Shown: positions 1 to 9,802, numbered from the stretch's first letter. The stretch is 64,000 nucleotides of DNA from an uncultured Bacteroidales bacterium (GCA_902775375.1 CACYLU010000001.1:248001-312000), one strand, 5' to 3'. Notes: generated by a model not told the origin, from the sequence alone. Program-made: numbers and translations.

Positions 1-126
1 GCCGATGCCTAAAGAGAGCACATCAGCCTTGGGGTGCATTACCTTGAACGCATTAACCTTCTTGGCTATGTCGGCAAACAGATAATTGTTTGACAGTTTC
101 AGGAAATGTTCATTCACTAAAGCCAT
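1..126 (-). CDS. dapL: LL-diaminopimelate aminotransferase, N-terminal 42 residues only
   Basis: The start codon is at 126 and the frame is open to the window edge. The 42 visible residues begin [17 protein letters not shown] and reach the LSLGIG segment, which matches the conserved N-terminus of DapL, the PLP enzyme converting tetrahydrodipicolinate directly to LL-diaminopimelate. The gene lies 22 bp downstream of dapF on the same strand, so the aminotransferase and the epimerase of the lysine/peptidoglycan pathway form an operon. The catalytic lysine and most of the fold are outside the window; identity rests on the N-terminus and the dapF neighbour. Confidence 0.85.
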   Translation of the reverse strand, partial: MALVNEHFLKLSNNYLFADIAKKVNAFKVMHPKADVLSLGIG

Positions 127-148
127 ATTTAAGTTGTGTTTTTAGTTG

Positions 149-970
149 CTAATCAATTTCTATTTCTCCTTCAAATACGAAAGATGCAGGGCCTGTCATA
201 TAGACATGCTGGTCTGTCTCGCGCCATTCGATACTTAGTGTTCCACCATCCATTACAATAGTTGACTTACGGCCTGCCTTGCCCGTTACAAAAGCAGCAA
301 CAGCTGTTGCACAGGCACCTGTGCCGCATGCTTGGGTAATACCACTGCCTCGTTCCCACACTCTAGTGCGTATGAAGCCATCAGCATTGATGTTGGCGAA
401 TTCAATATTACAGCGTTGCGGGAAAGATGGATGATGCTCCAGCAGGGGGCCTATATCTCCCACTTGATCTACGTTGTCGGTGAAGATGACATAATGTGGG
501 TTACCCATTGACACAAATGTTCCTCTTATGAGATCTTGACTCGGAATGTATTGCTGTTCATCCTGCAGTTTTGGCTCAAGCATATCAACAGTAACGGTTT
601 CTACTGTTTCACTCACGACGTTCAGCCATAGTGTCTTTATTCCTGAGAGTGTCAGCAGTCGGATTTCTTTCTGTTGAGTTAAGCCTCGTTCATACAAATA
701 CTTGCCGATGCACCTGGAAGCATTGCCACACATCATCGCCTCTGAACCATCGGCATTGAAGATGCGCATGGAATAGTCGGCTTCTGGAATAGGTGATTTG
801 CCAATAAGTACCAAGCCGTCAGATCCGATACCTTTATGGCGGTCGCTTATAAGAATGGCCGTTGCTGAAGGTGAAGGCACCTTATACTGCATCGTATTGA
901 CGTAAATATAGTCATTGCCACAACCATGCATCTTTGAAAATTGAATAATATGTGACTTTTTGGCGTTCAT
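149..970 (-). CDS. dapF: Diaminopimelate epimerase
   Basis: A cytoplasmic, cofactor-independent racemase of 273 residues that converts LL- to meso-diaminopimelate for lysine and peptidoglycan. Both catalytic cysteines are visible: Cys81 in MMCGNASRC and Cys215 in ACGTGACA. The family N-terminal motif KMHGCGNDY is at residues 14-22. Length is normal. A good Bacteroidetes promoter lies about 40 bp upstream, and dapL follows 22 bp downstream. The ATG at 970 leaves a short extension before KMHGCG, as is usual; Met14 is a less likely alternative. Confidence 0.95.
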   Translation of the reverse strand: MNAKKSHIIQFSKMHGCGNDYIYVNTMQYKVPSPSATAILISDRHKGIGSDGLVLIGKSPIPEADYSMRIFNADGSEAMMCGNASRCIGKYLYERGLTQQKEIRLLTLSGIKTLWLNVVSETVETVTVDMLEPKLQDEQQYIPSQDLIRGTFVSMGNPHYVIFTDNVDQVGDIGPLLEHHPSFPQRCNIEFANINADGFIRTRVWERGSGITQACGTGACATAVAAFVTGKAGRKSTIVMDGGTLSIEWRETDQHVYMTGPASFVFEGEIEID

Positions 971-1007
971 TAAACGTGTATTTGTACTTTATGTTATGTT
1001 TCTAGCG

Positions 1008-1037
1008 CAAAATTATGACAAATAGTTATAATGCAAA
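1008..1037 (-). promoter_or_regulatory. Putative dapF-dapL promoter
   Basis: Read on the minus strand, TTTG (1037-1034) is followed after 18 bp by TAATTTTG (1015-1008), which fits the Bacteroidetes primary-sigma consensus (TTTG, about 19 bp, TAnnTTTG) with a spacer one base short. Transcription would start near 1002, about 30 nt before the dapF ATG. The 971-1130 spacer holds nothing else recognisable. Confidence 0.6.
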
Positions 1038-1130
1038 ACAATTCTGCAATATTTCTGTCTATAAATTGTTCAAAACTATCAGTTTGCTGATAATTGACCA
1101 ATAATAATTATAAATCGTAATATTTTTGCG

Positions 1131-2519
1131 TTATATTTCCCGATTTTGTTTCAATCGATGATTTTTTATGAGATATTGGTTTGTTTGTATTGCTATCTGT
1201 CGTCCACTGGCTAAAGCTCGTACAACAAGTGAAGCACCGTTGGCAGCATCACCACAGACAAAAACATTATCTGGATATGTTGGGTGCTCAGGCTTCAGAA
1301 AACCCATGGCTAAAAGTACGAGCTCTGCTTTTATGATTTCTGGCTTACCCTTCTCAACAATGATTGGACGACCGCCTTCAGGATTTTGTTGCCAGTCAAT
1401 CTCTTGTACTCGTACTCCTGTCAGATGACCATTCTTACCGAGGAATTCAAGGGTATTGATATTCCAACGACGTGTGCAGCCCTCTTCGTGCGACGAAGTA
1501 GTTTTAAGCGTGCGAGGCCAGTTGGGCCAAGGGTTCTGTGGATCGTCAGGACCTTCAACGGGTTTTGGCATTATTTCAATCTGTGTAACACTCTTGCAAC
1601 CTTGACGATGGGCGGTACCAATGCAGTCGGAACCTGTATCGCCACCGCCAATGACTAGCACATCCTTTCCTTTTGCACTGATACGCTCGGTTTCAGAAAA
1701 TTCCATGCCTGCAAGTATGCGGTTTTGCTGACTTAATAACTCTAGTGCTAAATGAACACCTTTCAGTTCGCGACCTGGGATGTTGAGGTCACGAGCCATA
1801 GGTGTGCCAGTGGCAATGATGATGGCGTCATATTCAGAAGAGAGTTGTTTGATATCTGCCGTAAGAGATATCTTCTGATTATATTTGAATAAAATACCTT
1901 CTTTTTCTAACAGTTGTAAACGGCGGTCGATAATTGCCTTGTTCAGTTTGAAATTGGGTATTCCATAACGCAACAAACCTCCAGCTGCCTCATTTTTTTC
2001 GAATACTGTGACATGATAACCCCACAGGTTTAAGTCGTTTGCAGCTGCAAGGCCTGCAGGGCCAGCGCCAATGATGGCTACTTTTTTGCCATTCCTGACG
2101 ATATCAGTATGTGGTTGGATATACTCCTCTTGAAAAGCCATCTCCGTTATAGCTGCCTCGTTTTCACGATTAGTGGTCGGTTCATGATTAAATAGATTCA
2201 ACACACAGGCTTTTTCACAGAGGGCAGGACAGATTCTTCCAGTAAACTCGGGGAAAGGATTGGTTATAGAAAGTAAGCGATATGCTAACTCCCAGTCACC
2301 TTTGTAAAGCGCATCGTTCCACTCGGGTGCTTTGTTGCCTAACGGGCAGGCCCAATGGCAGAATGGTACACCACAATCCATGCAACGGCTTGCTTGTAAT
2401 TTACGGTCGCTGGTGTTAAGCGTCTGCTCCACCTCTCCGAAATCAAGGATTCTATCATGTATAGGACGATAGCCCGCCTCTTGACGGTGTATCTCTAAGA
2501 ATGCTTTTGGATTTCCCAT
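1131..2519 (-). CDS. gltD: Glutamate synthase small (beta) subunit
   Basis: NADPH-oxidising, electron-transfer subunit of GOGAT, 462 residues from the ATG at 2519 (MGNPKAFLEI). The frame stays open further upstream, but those codons lie in the gltB stop region and are not family-like. An N-terminal Fe-S cysteine cluster starts at Cys46 (CMDC...FCHWAC) with a second group in ICPALCEKAC. The FAD site GAGPAG is near residues 151-156 and the NADPH site GGGDTG near 291-296. It follows gltB by 22 bp made of heptad repeats and is co-transcribed with it. It passes electrons from NADPH to the gltB FMN and Fe-S centre. Confidence 0.96.
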   Translation of the reverse strand: MGNPKAFLEIHRQEAGYRPIHDRILDFGEVEQTLNTSDRKLQASRCMDCGVPFCHWACPLGNKAPEWNDALYKGDWELAYRLLSITNPFPEFTGRICPALCEKACVLNLFNHEPTTNRENEAAITEMAFQEEYIQPHTDIVRNGKKVAIIGAGPAGLAAANDLNLWGYHVTVFEKNEAAGGLLRYGIPNFKLNKAIIDRRLQLLEKEGILFKYNQKISLTADIKQLSSEYDAIIIATGTPMARDLNIPGRELKGVHLALELLSQQNRILAGMEFSETERISAKGKDVLVIGGGDTGSDCIGTAHRQGCKSVTQIEIMPKPVEGPDDPQNPWPNWPRTLKTTSSHEEGCTRRWNINTLEFLGKNGHLTGVRVQEIDWQQNPEGGRPIIVEKGKPEIIKAELVLLAMGFLKPEHPTYPDNVFVCGDAANGASLVVRALASGRQIAIQTNQYLIKNHRLKQNREI

Positions 2520-2521
2520 TT

Positions 2522-2546
2522 TAAGAATTGATAATTGATAATTAAT
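2522..2546. repeat. Heptad tandem repeat (AATTGAT)3 between gltB and gltD
   Basis: AATTGAT, AATTGAT and AATTAAT run head to tail from 2526 to 2546, covering the gltB stop codon (2542-2544) and most of the gltB-gltD spacer. The same 7-bp family occurs at several other places in the window. Confidence 0.8.
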
Positions 2547-5500
2547 AATCGCGTTGAATTTCGGCAATCTTCTCATGCAGACGAGCCATCTTCTCTTCTT
2601 CCAACACTCGTTTGTATTCTATGGGTACTACTTGAATAAAATCGTCAACATATTTTGAAAAGTTGTCGAGCATACGCCCTGCCAATGCAGAGCCTGTATG
2701 TAGGTAATGCTGCCGAATCAGTTCAAGTAGTTCCTTCCGACTGACACTATCCTCGACCAGTGAGAGCTCCACCATGTCCATATTACAATAGTAATCAAAA
2801 GTGTGGTTACTGTCAAAGACGTAAGCCAAACCACCACTCATACCGGCTGCGAAATTGCGCCCCGTTTCGCCAAGTACCACCACACGGCCACCTGTCATGT
2901 ACTCACAGCAATGATCGCCAGCACCCTCGATAACAGCTATAGCACCTGAATTACGGACTGCAAAACGCTCGCCCACCTTACCATTGATATAAAGCTCGCC
3001 GGAAGTAGCACCATAAAGGCCTGTGTTTCCTGCTATGATATTATCTTCTGCCCTGAAGAGATTACTACTGCGTGCAGGAGGTAAGATGCTGATACGACCA
3101 CCTGAAAGGCCTTTGCCGAAGTAGTCATTACATTCACCCTCCAACTTAAGGTTGAGTCCACGGACAGCAAAGGCTCCAAAACTTTGGCCTGCTGAACCCT
3201 TGAACTTAATATTGATCGTGTTGTCGGGTAGTCCTGCCTCACCGTATTTCTTGGCGATGACACCACTGAGCATCGTTGTCACTGCTCTGTCTGTATTCTT
3301 GATAGCGTAGTCAAGAGTTATCTCTTCCTGTGTGTCAATGGCTTTTTTGGCAGCTTTTATTATCTCTTCGTCTCTCACGCCACTTACTTTAGTAAATTGT
3401 CCCCTGTCCCAATACAATGGTTTGTCAGTTACTGGCTGATGCAACAAACGTTCGAAGTCGATGGTTTTTTGCTTCTCTGTGGCATTGCTGGTGTTTACCT
3501 CAATGAGTTCTGTATGGCCAATGATCTCTTTCAAACTATGGACTCCTATCTCTGAGAGGTACTCGCGTACATGCTCTGCCAAGAATGTAAAGAAGTTCAC
3601 CACATAATCAGCATGTCCCTGGAAATGCTTGCGCAGCTCGGGGTTCTGTGTTGCCACGCCCATAGGACAAGTGTTGGTGTTGCACTTACGCATCATTACG
3701 CACCCCAATACGATAAGAGGCAAGGTACCAAATGAGAATTCATCAGCTCCCAGCATTGCCATGATAACGACATCTTTGGCAGTCTTCAACTGTCCGTCAG
3801 TCTGAAGGCGTACCTGATTACGGAGACTGTTGATAACGAGTGTCTGCTGAGTCTCTGCCAAGCCAATTTCAGGTGAAATGCCGGCAAACCTGATGGAACT
3901 GGCTGGTGAAGCGCCTGTGCCACCCTCAGCTCCACTGATAACGATGAGGTCGGCTTTGGCTTTTGCCACGCCTGCGGCAATGGTTCCCACGCCACTCTCA
4001 GCCACGAGTTTAACGCTTACTGCTGCAGTAGGGTTTATATTCTTTAGGTCGAATATCAGTTGAGCCAAATCCTCAATACTGTAAATATCGTGATGAGGTG
4101 GAGGGGAAATGAGTGAAATACCAGGGATGGCGTTGCGTGTCTTCGCAATGATGTCATTCACCTTGAAACCAGGTAACTGGCCACCTTCTCCAGGTTTAGC
4201 ACCTTGTGCCACTTTGATTTGTATCTCCTCGGCATTTACCAAATATTCAGCGGTCACACCAAAACGTCCGCTGGCTATCTGTTTTGTCTTGCTTGAAAGT
4301 GATACTCCATCGATCTCTGCATGGTAACGCGCATTATCTTCCCCACCTTCGCCTGTGTTGCTTCTGGTACCCAGCTTATTCATGGCTATGGCCAGTGCCT
4401 CGTGAGCCTCAATGCTCAGCGCTCCGAAACTCATGGCTCCTGTGACGAAATGCTTTACAATGCTTTCTACAGGCTCCACTTCGTCGAGAGGCGTAGGCTT
4501 GTCTGCTTTTTTCCAACCTAAGAAGTCGCGAATGAAGATAGGGCTCTCTTTTTTATCGACCATAGCAGCCCACTCTTTAAACTTCTTATAGCTACCCAAT
4601 CTTGTGGCTAATTGCAGGTTAGCTATAGTCTCTGGATTCCAAGCATGCAAGATACCGTCCTTACGCCATGAGAATTGACCTTGGTTTTGCAAGAAAGTTT
4701 GTTTCATGGCTGCATCATGCATACGTTTTGCATCACGTGCAATCTCTTTCAAACCTATACCACCAATGGTACTTACTTCTGTACCAAAGTATCTCCTGAG
4801 TAAATCTTCGCTAAGTCCGATACTTTCGAAAATCTTCGCTCCTCGGTACGAGCGAATGGTGGATATGCCCATTTTTGACATAATTTTCTTCAATCCTTTG
4901 TCTACTGCTTTGATGTAGTTCTTTTCTGCAGTGGAATATTCTTCTTGGATCTTCCCTTTTTTCACCAGATCATCCAAGATGGCAAAGGTCATATATGGGC
5001 ACAAAGCTGAAGCACCATAGCCAAGCAACAACGCAGCATGCATCGTCTCTCGTATCTCGCCACTTTCTACAATGAGGGCAGTCTGTACACGCTTACCCAC
5101 ACTGATTAGGTAGTGGTGGACTGCAGATACGGCCAGCAGTGATGGGATGGCAGCATGTTGTTCGTCAATGTCACGATCAGAAAGAATGATGTAGTTAACT
5201 CCTTCATCAACGCATGATTCTGCCTCCTTACATAGATCGTCGAGGGCTTGGTGTAGTCCATTCTCTCCACGATTTGCATTAAATAGAATAGAAAGTTTCT
5301 TCGTTTTGAACCCCTTATAGCGGATGTTGCATAAGATGTCAAGTTGAGTGTTAGTTAGTACGGGTTGTGGCAAACGTACCATCTTGCAGTTACTAGCGTC
5401 TGGCGTCAGTATGTTTGTACCCACAGCTCCAATATATTCCGTTAAGCTCATTACCAATTCCTCGCGGATGGGGTCGATGGCAGGGTTTGTTACCTGAGCG

Positions 5501-7035
5501 AACTGTTGCCGGAAATAATTGAAGAATAATTGAGGACGGTCACTTATAACAGCCAGTGGTGTGTCGTTACCCATTGCTGAAACGGGTTCCTGAGCAACTG
5601 TGGCCATCGGCACAATAATACGATCGATATCCTCTTGCCCGTAGCCGAAATTCACCAACTTACATTCTAGGTCTTTTACACCATTGTCCACATGGCGACC
5701 GCTTTTTAACTTCTCTAGTTGTACACGGTTCTCATTCAACCACTTCTGATAAGGATGTGCCTTGGCCAATTGTTCCTTGATTTCACCATCATAGTAAATC
5801 TTACCCTCCTGCGTGTCAATGAGCAGAATCTTCCCTGGTTGTAGGCGACCTTTGCTTACCACGTCGCCAGGTTCGAAATCCATCACACCTACTTCTGATG
5901 CAACTACCATCATTCCTTGTTTAGTAATGGTGTAGCGACTGGGACGCAGACCGTTTCTGTCAAGCATACCTCCAGCATACCGCCCATCCGAGAATAAAAG
6001 AGCAGCAGGGCCATCCCATGGTTCCATTAATATTGAATGGTATTCATAGAAAGCTTTCAAGTCTTCGCTGATGGGGTTCTTGTCGTTGAAACTCTCAGGT
6101 ACCAGTATTGCCATTGCTTGAGGCAGTGTCAAACCACTCATTATCAAGAATTCAAACACATTGTCAAGGCTTGCAGAATCACTCATGCCTTCCTGTACAA
6201 TAGGGCGTAGCTCCTTGATGTTGCCCAGCGCTTCGCTGCTTAGCACGCTCTCTCTGGCTTTCATCCAACCGCGATTGCCGCGAATGGTATTAATTTCTCC
6301 GTTGTGTGCCAGCAAGCGGAAAGGCTGGGCTAACGACCAAGTAGGAAATGTGTTAGTGCTGAAACGGGAGTGCACCAGTGCCAATCCACTTGTAAAGTAA
6401 GGATTTGACAAGTCTGGGAAGTACCTCCGTAGCTGCCCGCTGGTGAGCATACCTTTATAGATAATGTTCTTATTTGACAGTGAGCAGATGTAAAAATCTA
6501 TATGATGAATGTGGTTTTCAATCTTTTTACGGACCTTATATAAGATGCGTTCAAATACAGGGACATCTTCATCGCTGACACCAGTTACGAATATTTGTTT
6601 GATATCAGGTTCTACTTCACGAGCGGCAGCTCCAAGTACCTCAGGGTTAGTAGGAACAGACCGAAGATGCATCAACTGTAAGCCTTCGCGTTCTATTTCC
6701 TCAATCATGACACTTAGAATTGCCTGTTGGGTTTTTTCTTCTTTTGGAAGAAATACTAGGCCTGTACCATACTTCCCTTTTTCTGGCACAGGAATACCTT
6801 GTAAAAGAATAAACTCGTGGGGAATCTGCACCATAATGCCTGCACCATCGCCAGTCTTGTCGCGTGTTTCTGCACCACGGTGCTCCATATTCTCAAGTAC
6901 CTTCAATGCATTATCCACTAGTTCGTGGCTCTTGTTCCCATGGATATTTACCACCATACCTACGCCACAAGCATCGTGCTCATATGCCTGTTGGTAGAGC
7001 CCTTTTTCTTGATTTTGATTTTTACATTTTGTCAT
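2542..7035 (-). CDS. gltB: Glutamate synthase large (alpha) subunit
   Basis: Makes two glutamates from glutamine and 2-oxoglutarate. It has 1497 residues, normal for the bacterial alpha chain. Domain order: class II glutamine amidotransferase starting at Cys23 (after a 22-residue propeptide, DACGVGMVVN), central domain, FMN-binding synthase domain, and a C-terminal glutamate synthase GXGXG beta-helix domain. The 3Fe-4S cysteines are in CVMMRKCNTNTCPMG near residue 1115. gltD follows in the same transcript. The gene is transcribed away from the PII/Amt operon across a 312-bp divergent spacer, which places both halves of nitrogen assimilation under one shared control region. Confidence 0.97.
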   Translation of the reverse strand: MTKCKNQNQEKGLYQQAYEHDACGVGMVVNIHGNKSHELVDNALKVLENMEHRGAETRDKTGDGAGIMVQIPHEFILLQGIPVPEKGKYGTGLVFLPKEEKTQQAILSVMIEEIEREGLQLMHLRSVPTNPEVLGAAAREVEPDIKQIFVTGVSDEDVPVFERILYKVRKKIENHIHHIDFYICSLSNKNIIYKGMLTSGQLRRYFPDLSNPYFTSGLALVHSRFSTNTFPTWSLAQPFRLLAHNGEINTIRGNRGWMKARESVLSSEALGNIKELRPIVQEGMSDSASLDNVFEFLIMSGLTLPQAMAILVPESFNDKNPISEDLKAFYEYHSILMEPWDGPAALLFSDGRYAGGMLDRNGLRPSRYTITKQGMMVVASEVGVMDFEPGDVVSKGRLQPGKILLIDTQEGKIYYDGEIKEQLAKAHPYQKWLNENRVQLEKLKSGRHVDNGVKDLECKLVNFGYGQEDIDRIIVPMATVAQEPVSAMGNDTPLAVISDRPQLFFNYFRQQFAQVTNPAIDPIREELVMSLTEYIGAVGTNILTPDASNCKMVRLPQPVLTNTQLDILCNIRYKGFKTKKLSILFNANRGENGLHQALDDLCKEAESCVDEGVNYIILSDRDIDEQHAAIPSLLAVSAVHHYLISVGKRVQTALIVESGEIRETMHAALLLGYGASALCPYMTFAILDDLVKKGKIQEEYSTAEKNYIKAVDKGLKKIMSKMGISTIRSYRGAKIFESIGLSEDLLRRYFGTEVSTIGGIGLKEIARDAKRMHDAAMKQTFLQNQGQFSWRKDGILHAWNPETIANLQLATRLGSYKKFKEWAAMVDKKESPIFIRDFLGWKKADKPTPLDEVEPVESIVKHFVTGAMSFGALSIEAHEALAIAMNKLGTRSNTGEGGEDNARYHAEIDGVSLSSKTKQIASGRFGVTAEYLVNAEEIQIKVAQGAKPGEGGQLPGFKVNDIIAKTRNAIPGISLISPPPHHDIYSIEDLAQLIFDLKNINPTAAVSVKLVAESGVGTIAAGVAKAKADLIVISGAEGGTGASPASSIRFAGISPEIGLAETQQTLVINSLRNQVRLQTDGQLKTAKDVVIMAMLGADEFSFGTLPLIVLGCVMMRKCNTNTCPMGVATQNPELRKHFQGHADYVVNFFTFLAEHVREYLSEIGVHSLKEIIGHTELIEVNTSNATEKQKTIDFERLLHQPVTDKPLYWDRGQFTKVSGVRDEEIIKAAKKAIDTQEEITLDYAIKNTDRAVTTMLSGVIAKKYGEAGLPDNTINIKFKGSAGQSFGAFAVRGLNLKLEGECNDYFGKGLSGGRISILPPARSSNLFRAEDNIIAGNTGLYGATSGELYINGKVGERFAVRNSGAIAVIEGAGDHCCEYMTGGRVVVLGETGRNFAAGMSGGLAYVFDSNHTFDYYCNMDMVELSLVEDSVSRKELLELIRQHYLHTGSALAGRMLDNFSKYVDDFIQVVPIEYKRVLEEEKMARLHEKIAEIQRDY

Positions 7036-7076
7036 AATATCCGAAAAATACTATTCAATATGTTTGAGTTTTGTTG

Positions 7077-7107
7077 CAAAGTTATATCAAAAAGAAATAA
7101 ACTTAAA
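7077..7107 (-). promoter_or_regulatory. Putative gltBD promoter
   Basis: On the minus strand the -7 box TAACTTTG (7084-7077) is a full match to TAnnTTTG. The -33 region at the right distance (7107-7104, TTTA) matches three of four bases. The start point would be about 35-40 nt upstream of the gltB ATG. Confidence 0.55.
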
Positions 7108-7263
7108 TGATTAGGTGACCTTTTTACATCTTCAATTTTTATCATTCTTACAATTTGTAACAAACTATAGACATTTTGCTAATATATTATTATCAAATTT
7201 TGATTTGTGTCTTACAAACTGTTACTATGATTGGTTTTTAACAATCAAAATAAAAGCATCTAT

Positions 7264-7294
7264 TTTGTGCTGCTGACAATACAAAATAACTTTG
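7264..7294 (+). promoter_or_regulatory. Promoter of the glnK-amtB-...-asnB gene run
   Basis: TTTG at 7264-7267, a 19-bp spacer, then TAACTTTG at 7287-7294: a perfect match to the Bacteroidetes consensus. Transcription would start about 7300, leaving a leader of roughly 45 nt before the glnK ATG. Confidence 0.75.
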
Positions 7295-7347
7295 CCTCCG
7301 AAAGTTTTCAAGATGACACATAAGTATTAATTAAAAAGGTAAAAAGT

Positions 7348-7695
7348 ATGAAAAGGATTGAAGCAATTATCCGTAAAACCAAATTTGAGGAGGTCAAGGA
7401 GGCTCTGCTGCAGTCGGACATCGACTGGTTTGAGTACCATAATGTTCATGGCATTGGGCAGAGCAGGCAGGAGCGCATTTATCGTGGCGTGCAATACTCG
7501 ACTGATGTGATTGAGCGTGTGGCACTGACCATCGTCTGTCGCGATCAGTTTGTGGAGCCTACGGTGAAGGTCATCCTGAAAGTGGCACACACGGGTGAGA
7601 TTGGTGATGGACGCATCTTCGTAAGCGAAATGATAGATACATGGTCGATTCGCACAGGCGAAAATGGCGATACCGTTTTGAGAGATAAGAAATAA
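7348..7695 (+). CDS. glnK: PII nitrogen-regulatory protein
   Basis: A 115-residue PII trimer subunit that senses ATP/ADP and 2-oxoglutarate. The T-loop spans about residues 37-55 with RIYRGVQY (Tyr50, equivalent to the classic modification site). The B-loop is TGEIGDGRIFV at about 82-92 and the C-loop is RTGENGD near 102-108. It is followed after 33 bp by an ammonium transporter, the standard glnK-amtB pairing in which PII plugs the channel when nitrogen is plentiful. It is the first gene of the plus-strand nitrogen run. Whether it is uridylylated here cannot be told; no uridylyltransferase gene is in the window. Confidence 0.94.
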   Translation: MKRIEAIIRKTKFEEVKEALLQSDIDWFEYHNVHGIGQSRQERIYRGVQYSTDVIERVALTIVCRDQFVEPTVKVILKVAHTGEIGDGRIFVSEMIDTWSIRTGENGDTVLRDKK

Positions 7696-7728
7696 TGGAT
7701 AACACAACAACACAAAGACTTTTAAGAT

Positions 7729-8982
7729 ATGAACGAAATAGGATTATCACTTGATACCGTATGGATGCTATTGGCAGCCATGTTGGTTTTCTGGATGCAG
7801 CCAGGCTTTGCGCTGTGTGAAGCAGGTTTTACTCGCAGCAAGAACACGGCAAACATCCTGATGAAGAACTTTGTCGACTTTATGTTCGGATCGCTACTCT
7901 TTTTCTTGCTCGGCTTCGGATTCATGTTCGGCAGCGATGGTTCTGGCTTTATTGGTACCCCCAACTGGGGCGACCTCTCATTCTACAAGGGCGACCTGCC
8001 CGTAGAGGGCTTCTTGATTTTTGAGACGGTGTTCTGTGCTACCTCAGCGACGATTGTCAGCGGTGCTATGGCTGAGCGTACCAAGTTCTCGATGTATTTG
8101 ATTTATTCGGCCTTCATCTCGCTGTTCATCTATCCCATCGAGGGTCACTGGACGTGGGGCGGTGGTTGGCTATGCAACGAAGCTGCCGACGGGTTTATGA
8201 TGTCGACCTTTGGCGATGTCTTCCATGACTTTGCAGGTTCTGCTATCGTACACAGCGTAGGTGGCGTATTGGCATTGATAGGTGCAATGGCGCTCGGTCC
8301 TCGTATCGGCAAATACACCAAGGACGGCAAGAGCCGCGCTATTCCTGGTCATAATCTGACGATGGCGGCGTTAGGCGTTTTTATTCTTTGGCTCGGTTGG
8401 TTCGGCTTCAACCCGGGTTCTCAGTTGGCAGCAAGTGGAGAAGTGAACCGTATTGCCATCAGTCATGTGTTCCTGACCACCAACTTAGCAGCCGCTGCCG
8501 GCGGTACTGCCACATTGTTCTTGACGTGGCTAAAGTATGGCAAGCCGTCGCTATCGCTGACGCTCAACGGCGTGCTGGCCGGACTGGTGGGCATCACGGC
8601 AGGTTGTGACCTTGTGTCACCGATAGGAGCCGTCATCATTGGTCTCGTCTGCGGTCTGGTACTGGTCTATGCCATCGAATTCATCGACCACCGTCTGCAC
8701 ATTGACGATCCTGTAGGCGCTTCCAGTGTTCATGGTGTCTGCGGTATTCTCGGCACACTGATGACCGGCTTGCTGTCAACGTCGAATGGTGCTTTCTATG
8801 GTCATGGTTGGGGGTTCTTCGGGGCCGAGTGTTTTGGGATTCTGGTCATCGACCTTTGGGCTGCCGCCTGCGGTTTCATCCTGTTCTATGGCATCAAGAA
8901 GTTGCATGGTCTGCGCGTAGACAAGCGAATCGAAGAAGAAGGTCTCGACATCTATGAACATGGAGAGGCTTGTTATAACTAA
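7729..8982 (+). CDS. amtB: Ammonium transporter (first of two)
   Basis: An inner-membrane ammonium channel of 417 residues with about eleven hydrophobic segments. The twin pore histidines are His175 (AIVHSVGG) and His335 (SSVHGVCG). Family motifs include GAMAERTKF and WLGWFGFNPGS. It starts directly with a membrane segment and has no separate cleavable signal. It sits 33 bp after glnK and 35 bp before a porin-like gene. It differs clearly from the second Amt at 9803 in its N-terminus and loops, so the two are not a recent duplication. Confidence 0.95.
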   Translation: MNEIGLSLDTVWMLLAAMLVFWMQPGFALCEAGFTRSKNTANILMKNFVDFMFGSLLFFLLGFGFMFGSDGSGFIGTPNWGDLSFYKGDLPVEGFLIFETVFCATSATIVSGAMAERTKFSMYLIYSAFISLFIYPIEGHWTWGGGWLCNEAADGFMMSTFGDVFHDFAGSAIVHSVGGVLALIGAMALGPRIGKYTKDGKSRAIPGHNLTMAALGVFILWLGWFGFNPGSQLAASGEVNRIAISHVFLTTNLAAAAGGTATLFLTWLKYGKPSLSLTLNGVLAGLVGITAGCDLVSPIGAVIIGLVCGLVLVYAIEFIDHRLHIDDPVGASSVHGVCGILGTLMTGLLSTSNGAFYGHGWGFFGAECFGILVIDLWAAACGFILFYGIKKLHGLRVDKRIEEEGLDIYEHGEACYN

Positions 8983-9017
8983 ACTTGAAGAATTGAAAGA
9001 TTGTTGATTTTTAAGGT

Positions 9018-9722
9018 ATGAAAAAGATTGTTATATTTGCAATGGGACTGGTGCTGAGCAGCACCACCCTTGCACAGGAGAAGATAGAGACAACGATTAG
9101 CGGAGATTTCGTAAGCAGTTATATCTGGCGTGGACAGGACTTGGGCAGCACTGCCGTTCAGCCAACTCTTGGCGTGGGTTACAAAGGAATGAATCTGACA
9201 GCCTGGGGCAGTTATGGACTGGCTAACCCCGACGACGTGAAGGAGTTCGACCTGACATTTGGCTATGCCGTCGGTGGCTTTAACATCGGTGTGACCGACT
9301 ACTGGTTCAGTGCAGGACTCGACCCAGAAGGCCGCTACTTCAAATACGATGCCCACGGCACGAATCATCTGTTTGAAGCCAACATCGGCTACGACTTTGG
9401 TTTTGCCTCATTACAGTGGTTCACCAACTTCGCCGGCAACGACGGCGTGAACAAGGACGGCAAGCGTGCCTATAGCAGTTATTTCGAGGCAAATGTGCCC
9501 TTCAGCCTTGTCGGTGTTGACTGGACTGCTACGGCTGGCGCAGTCCCCTTTGCCACTGATTTCTATGGAACAACGGGATTCGCTGTCACCAACCTTTCAC
9601 TCCGGGCCACGAAAGAGATTAAGGTGACCGACACGTTCTCCATCCCCATCTTCGGACAGGTGACAGGCAATCCCTGTGCACAGAAAGCCTACTTGGTTCT
9701 TGGTTTTACGCTGCAACCTTAA
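9018..9722 (+). CDS. Putative outer-membrane porin, TorF-like beta-barrel
   Basis: 234 residues with a clear signal peptide (cleavage likely after Ala19, TTLA/QEK). The mature part is made of alternating amphipathic strands rich in Tyr, Trp, Gly and Phe, begins with SGDFVSSYIWRGQDL as in the TorF-family putative porins, and ends in an aromatic/hydrophobic strand (YLVLGFTLQP). Its place between two ammonium transporters suggests it lets a nitrogen source across the outer membrane; that substrate is inference. The call rests on fold features and on the SSYIWRGQ opening typical of this family. Confidence 0.75.
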   Translation: MKKIVIFAMGLVLSSTTLAQEKIETTISGDFVSSYIWRGQDLGSTAVQPTLGVGYKGMNLTAWGSYGLANPDDVKEFDLTFGYAVGGFNIGVTDYWFSAGLDPEGRYFKYDAHGTNHLFEANIGYDFGFASLQWFTNFAGNDGVNKDGKRAYSSYFEANVPFSLVGVDWTATAGAVPFATDFYGTTGFAVTNLSLRATKEIKVTDTFSIPIFGQVTGNPCAQKAYLVLGFTLQP

Positions 9723-9737
9723 TCTTTGCCAGGTTCT

Positions 9738-9768
9738 CCTCTCACCCACCATCGTGTGGGTGAAGAGG
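9738..9768 (+). terminator. Hairpin between the porin and second Amt genes
   Basis: CCTCT-CACCCAC (9738-9749) pairs with GTGGGTG-(A)-AGAGG (9756-9768): 12 base pairs with one bulged A and a 6-nt loop, followed by CTTTATAG. The U-run is weak, so it could be a leaky terminator or an RNA stabiliser rather than the end of the transcript. Confidence 0.55.
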
Positions 9769-9802
9769 CTTTATAGAAGAATGTATAAATGTAAGATAGA
9801 AT

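Larger units (their letters stand above)
7036..7347. promoter_or_regulatory. Divergent control region between gltB and glnK
   Basis: This 312-bp AT-rich spacer has no gene. It holds two opposed promoters, described separately: one for gltB near its left end (7077-7107) and one for glnK near its right end (7264-7294). About 150 bp lie between them, with homopolymer-rich DNA and no obvious long palindrome. A regulator could act on both operons from here, but no specific operator is visible. Confidence 0.6.

Noticed and set aside
2520-2576. Longer gltD start at 2576
   Set aside because: The extra 19 codons lie in the heptad repeat and gltB end and do not resemble GltD N-termini.
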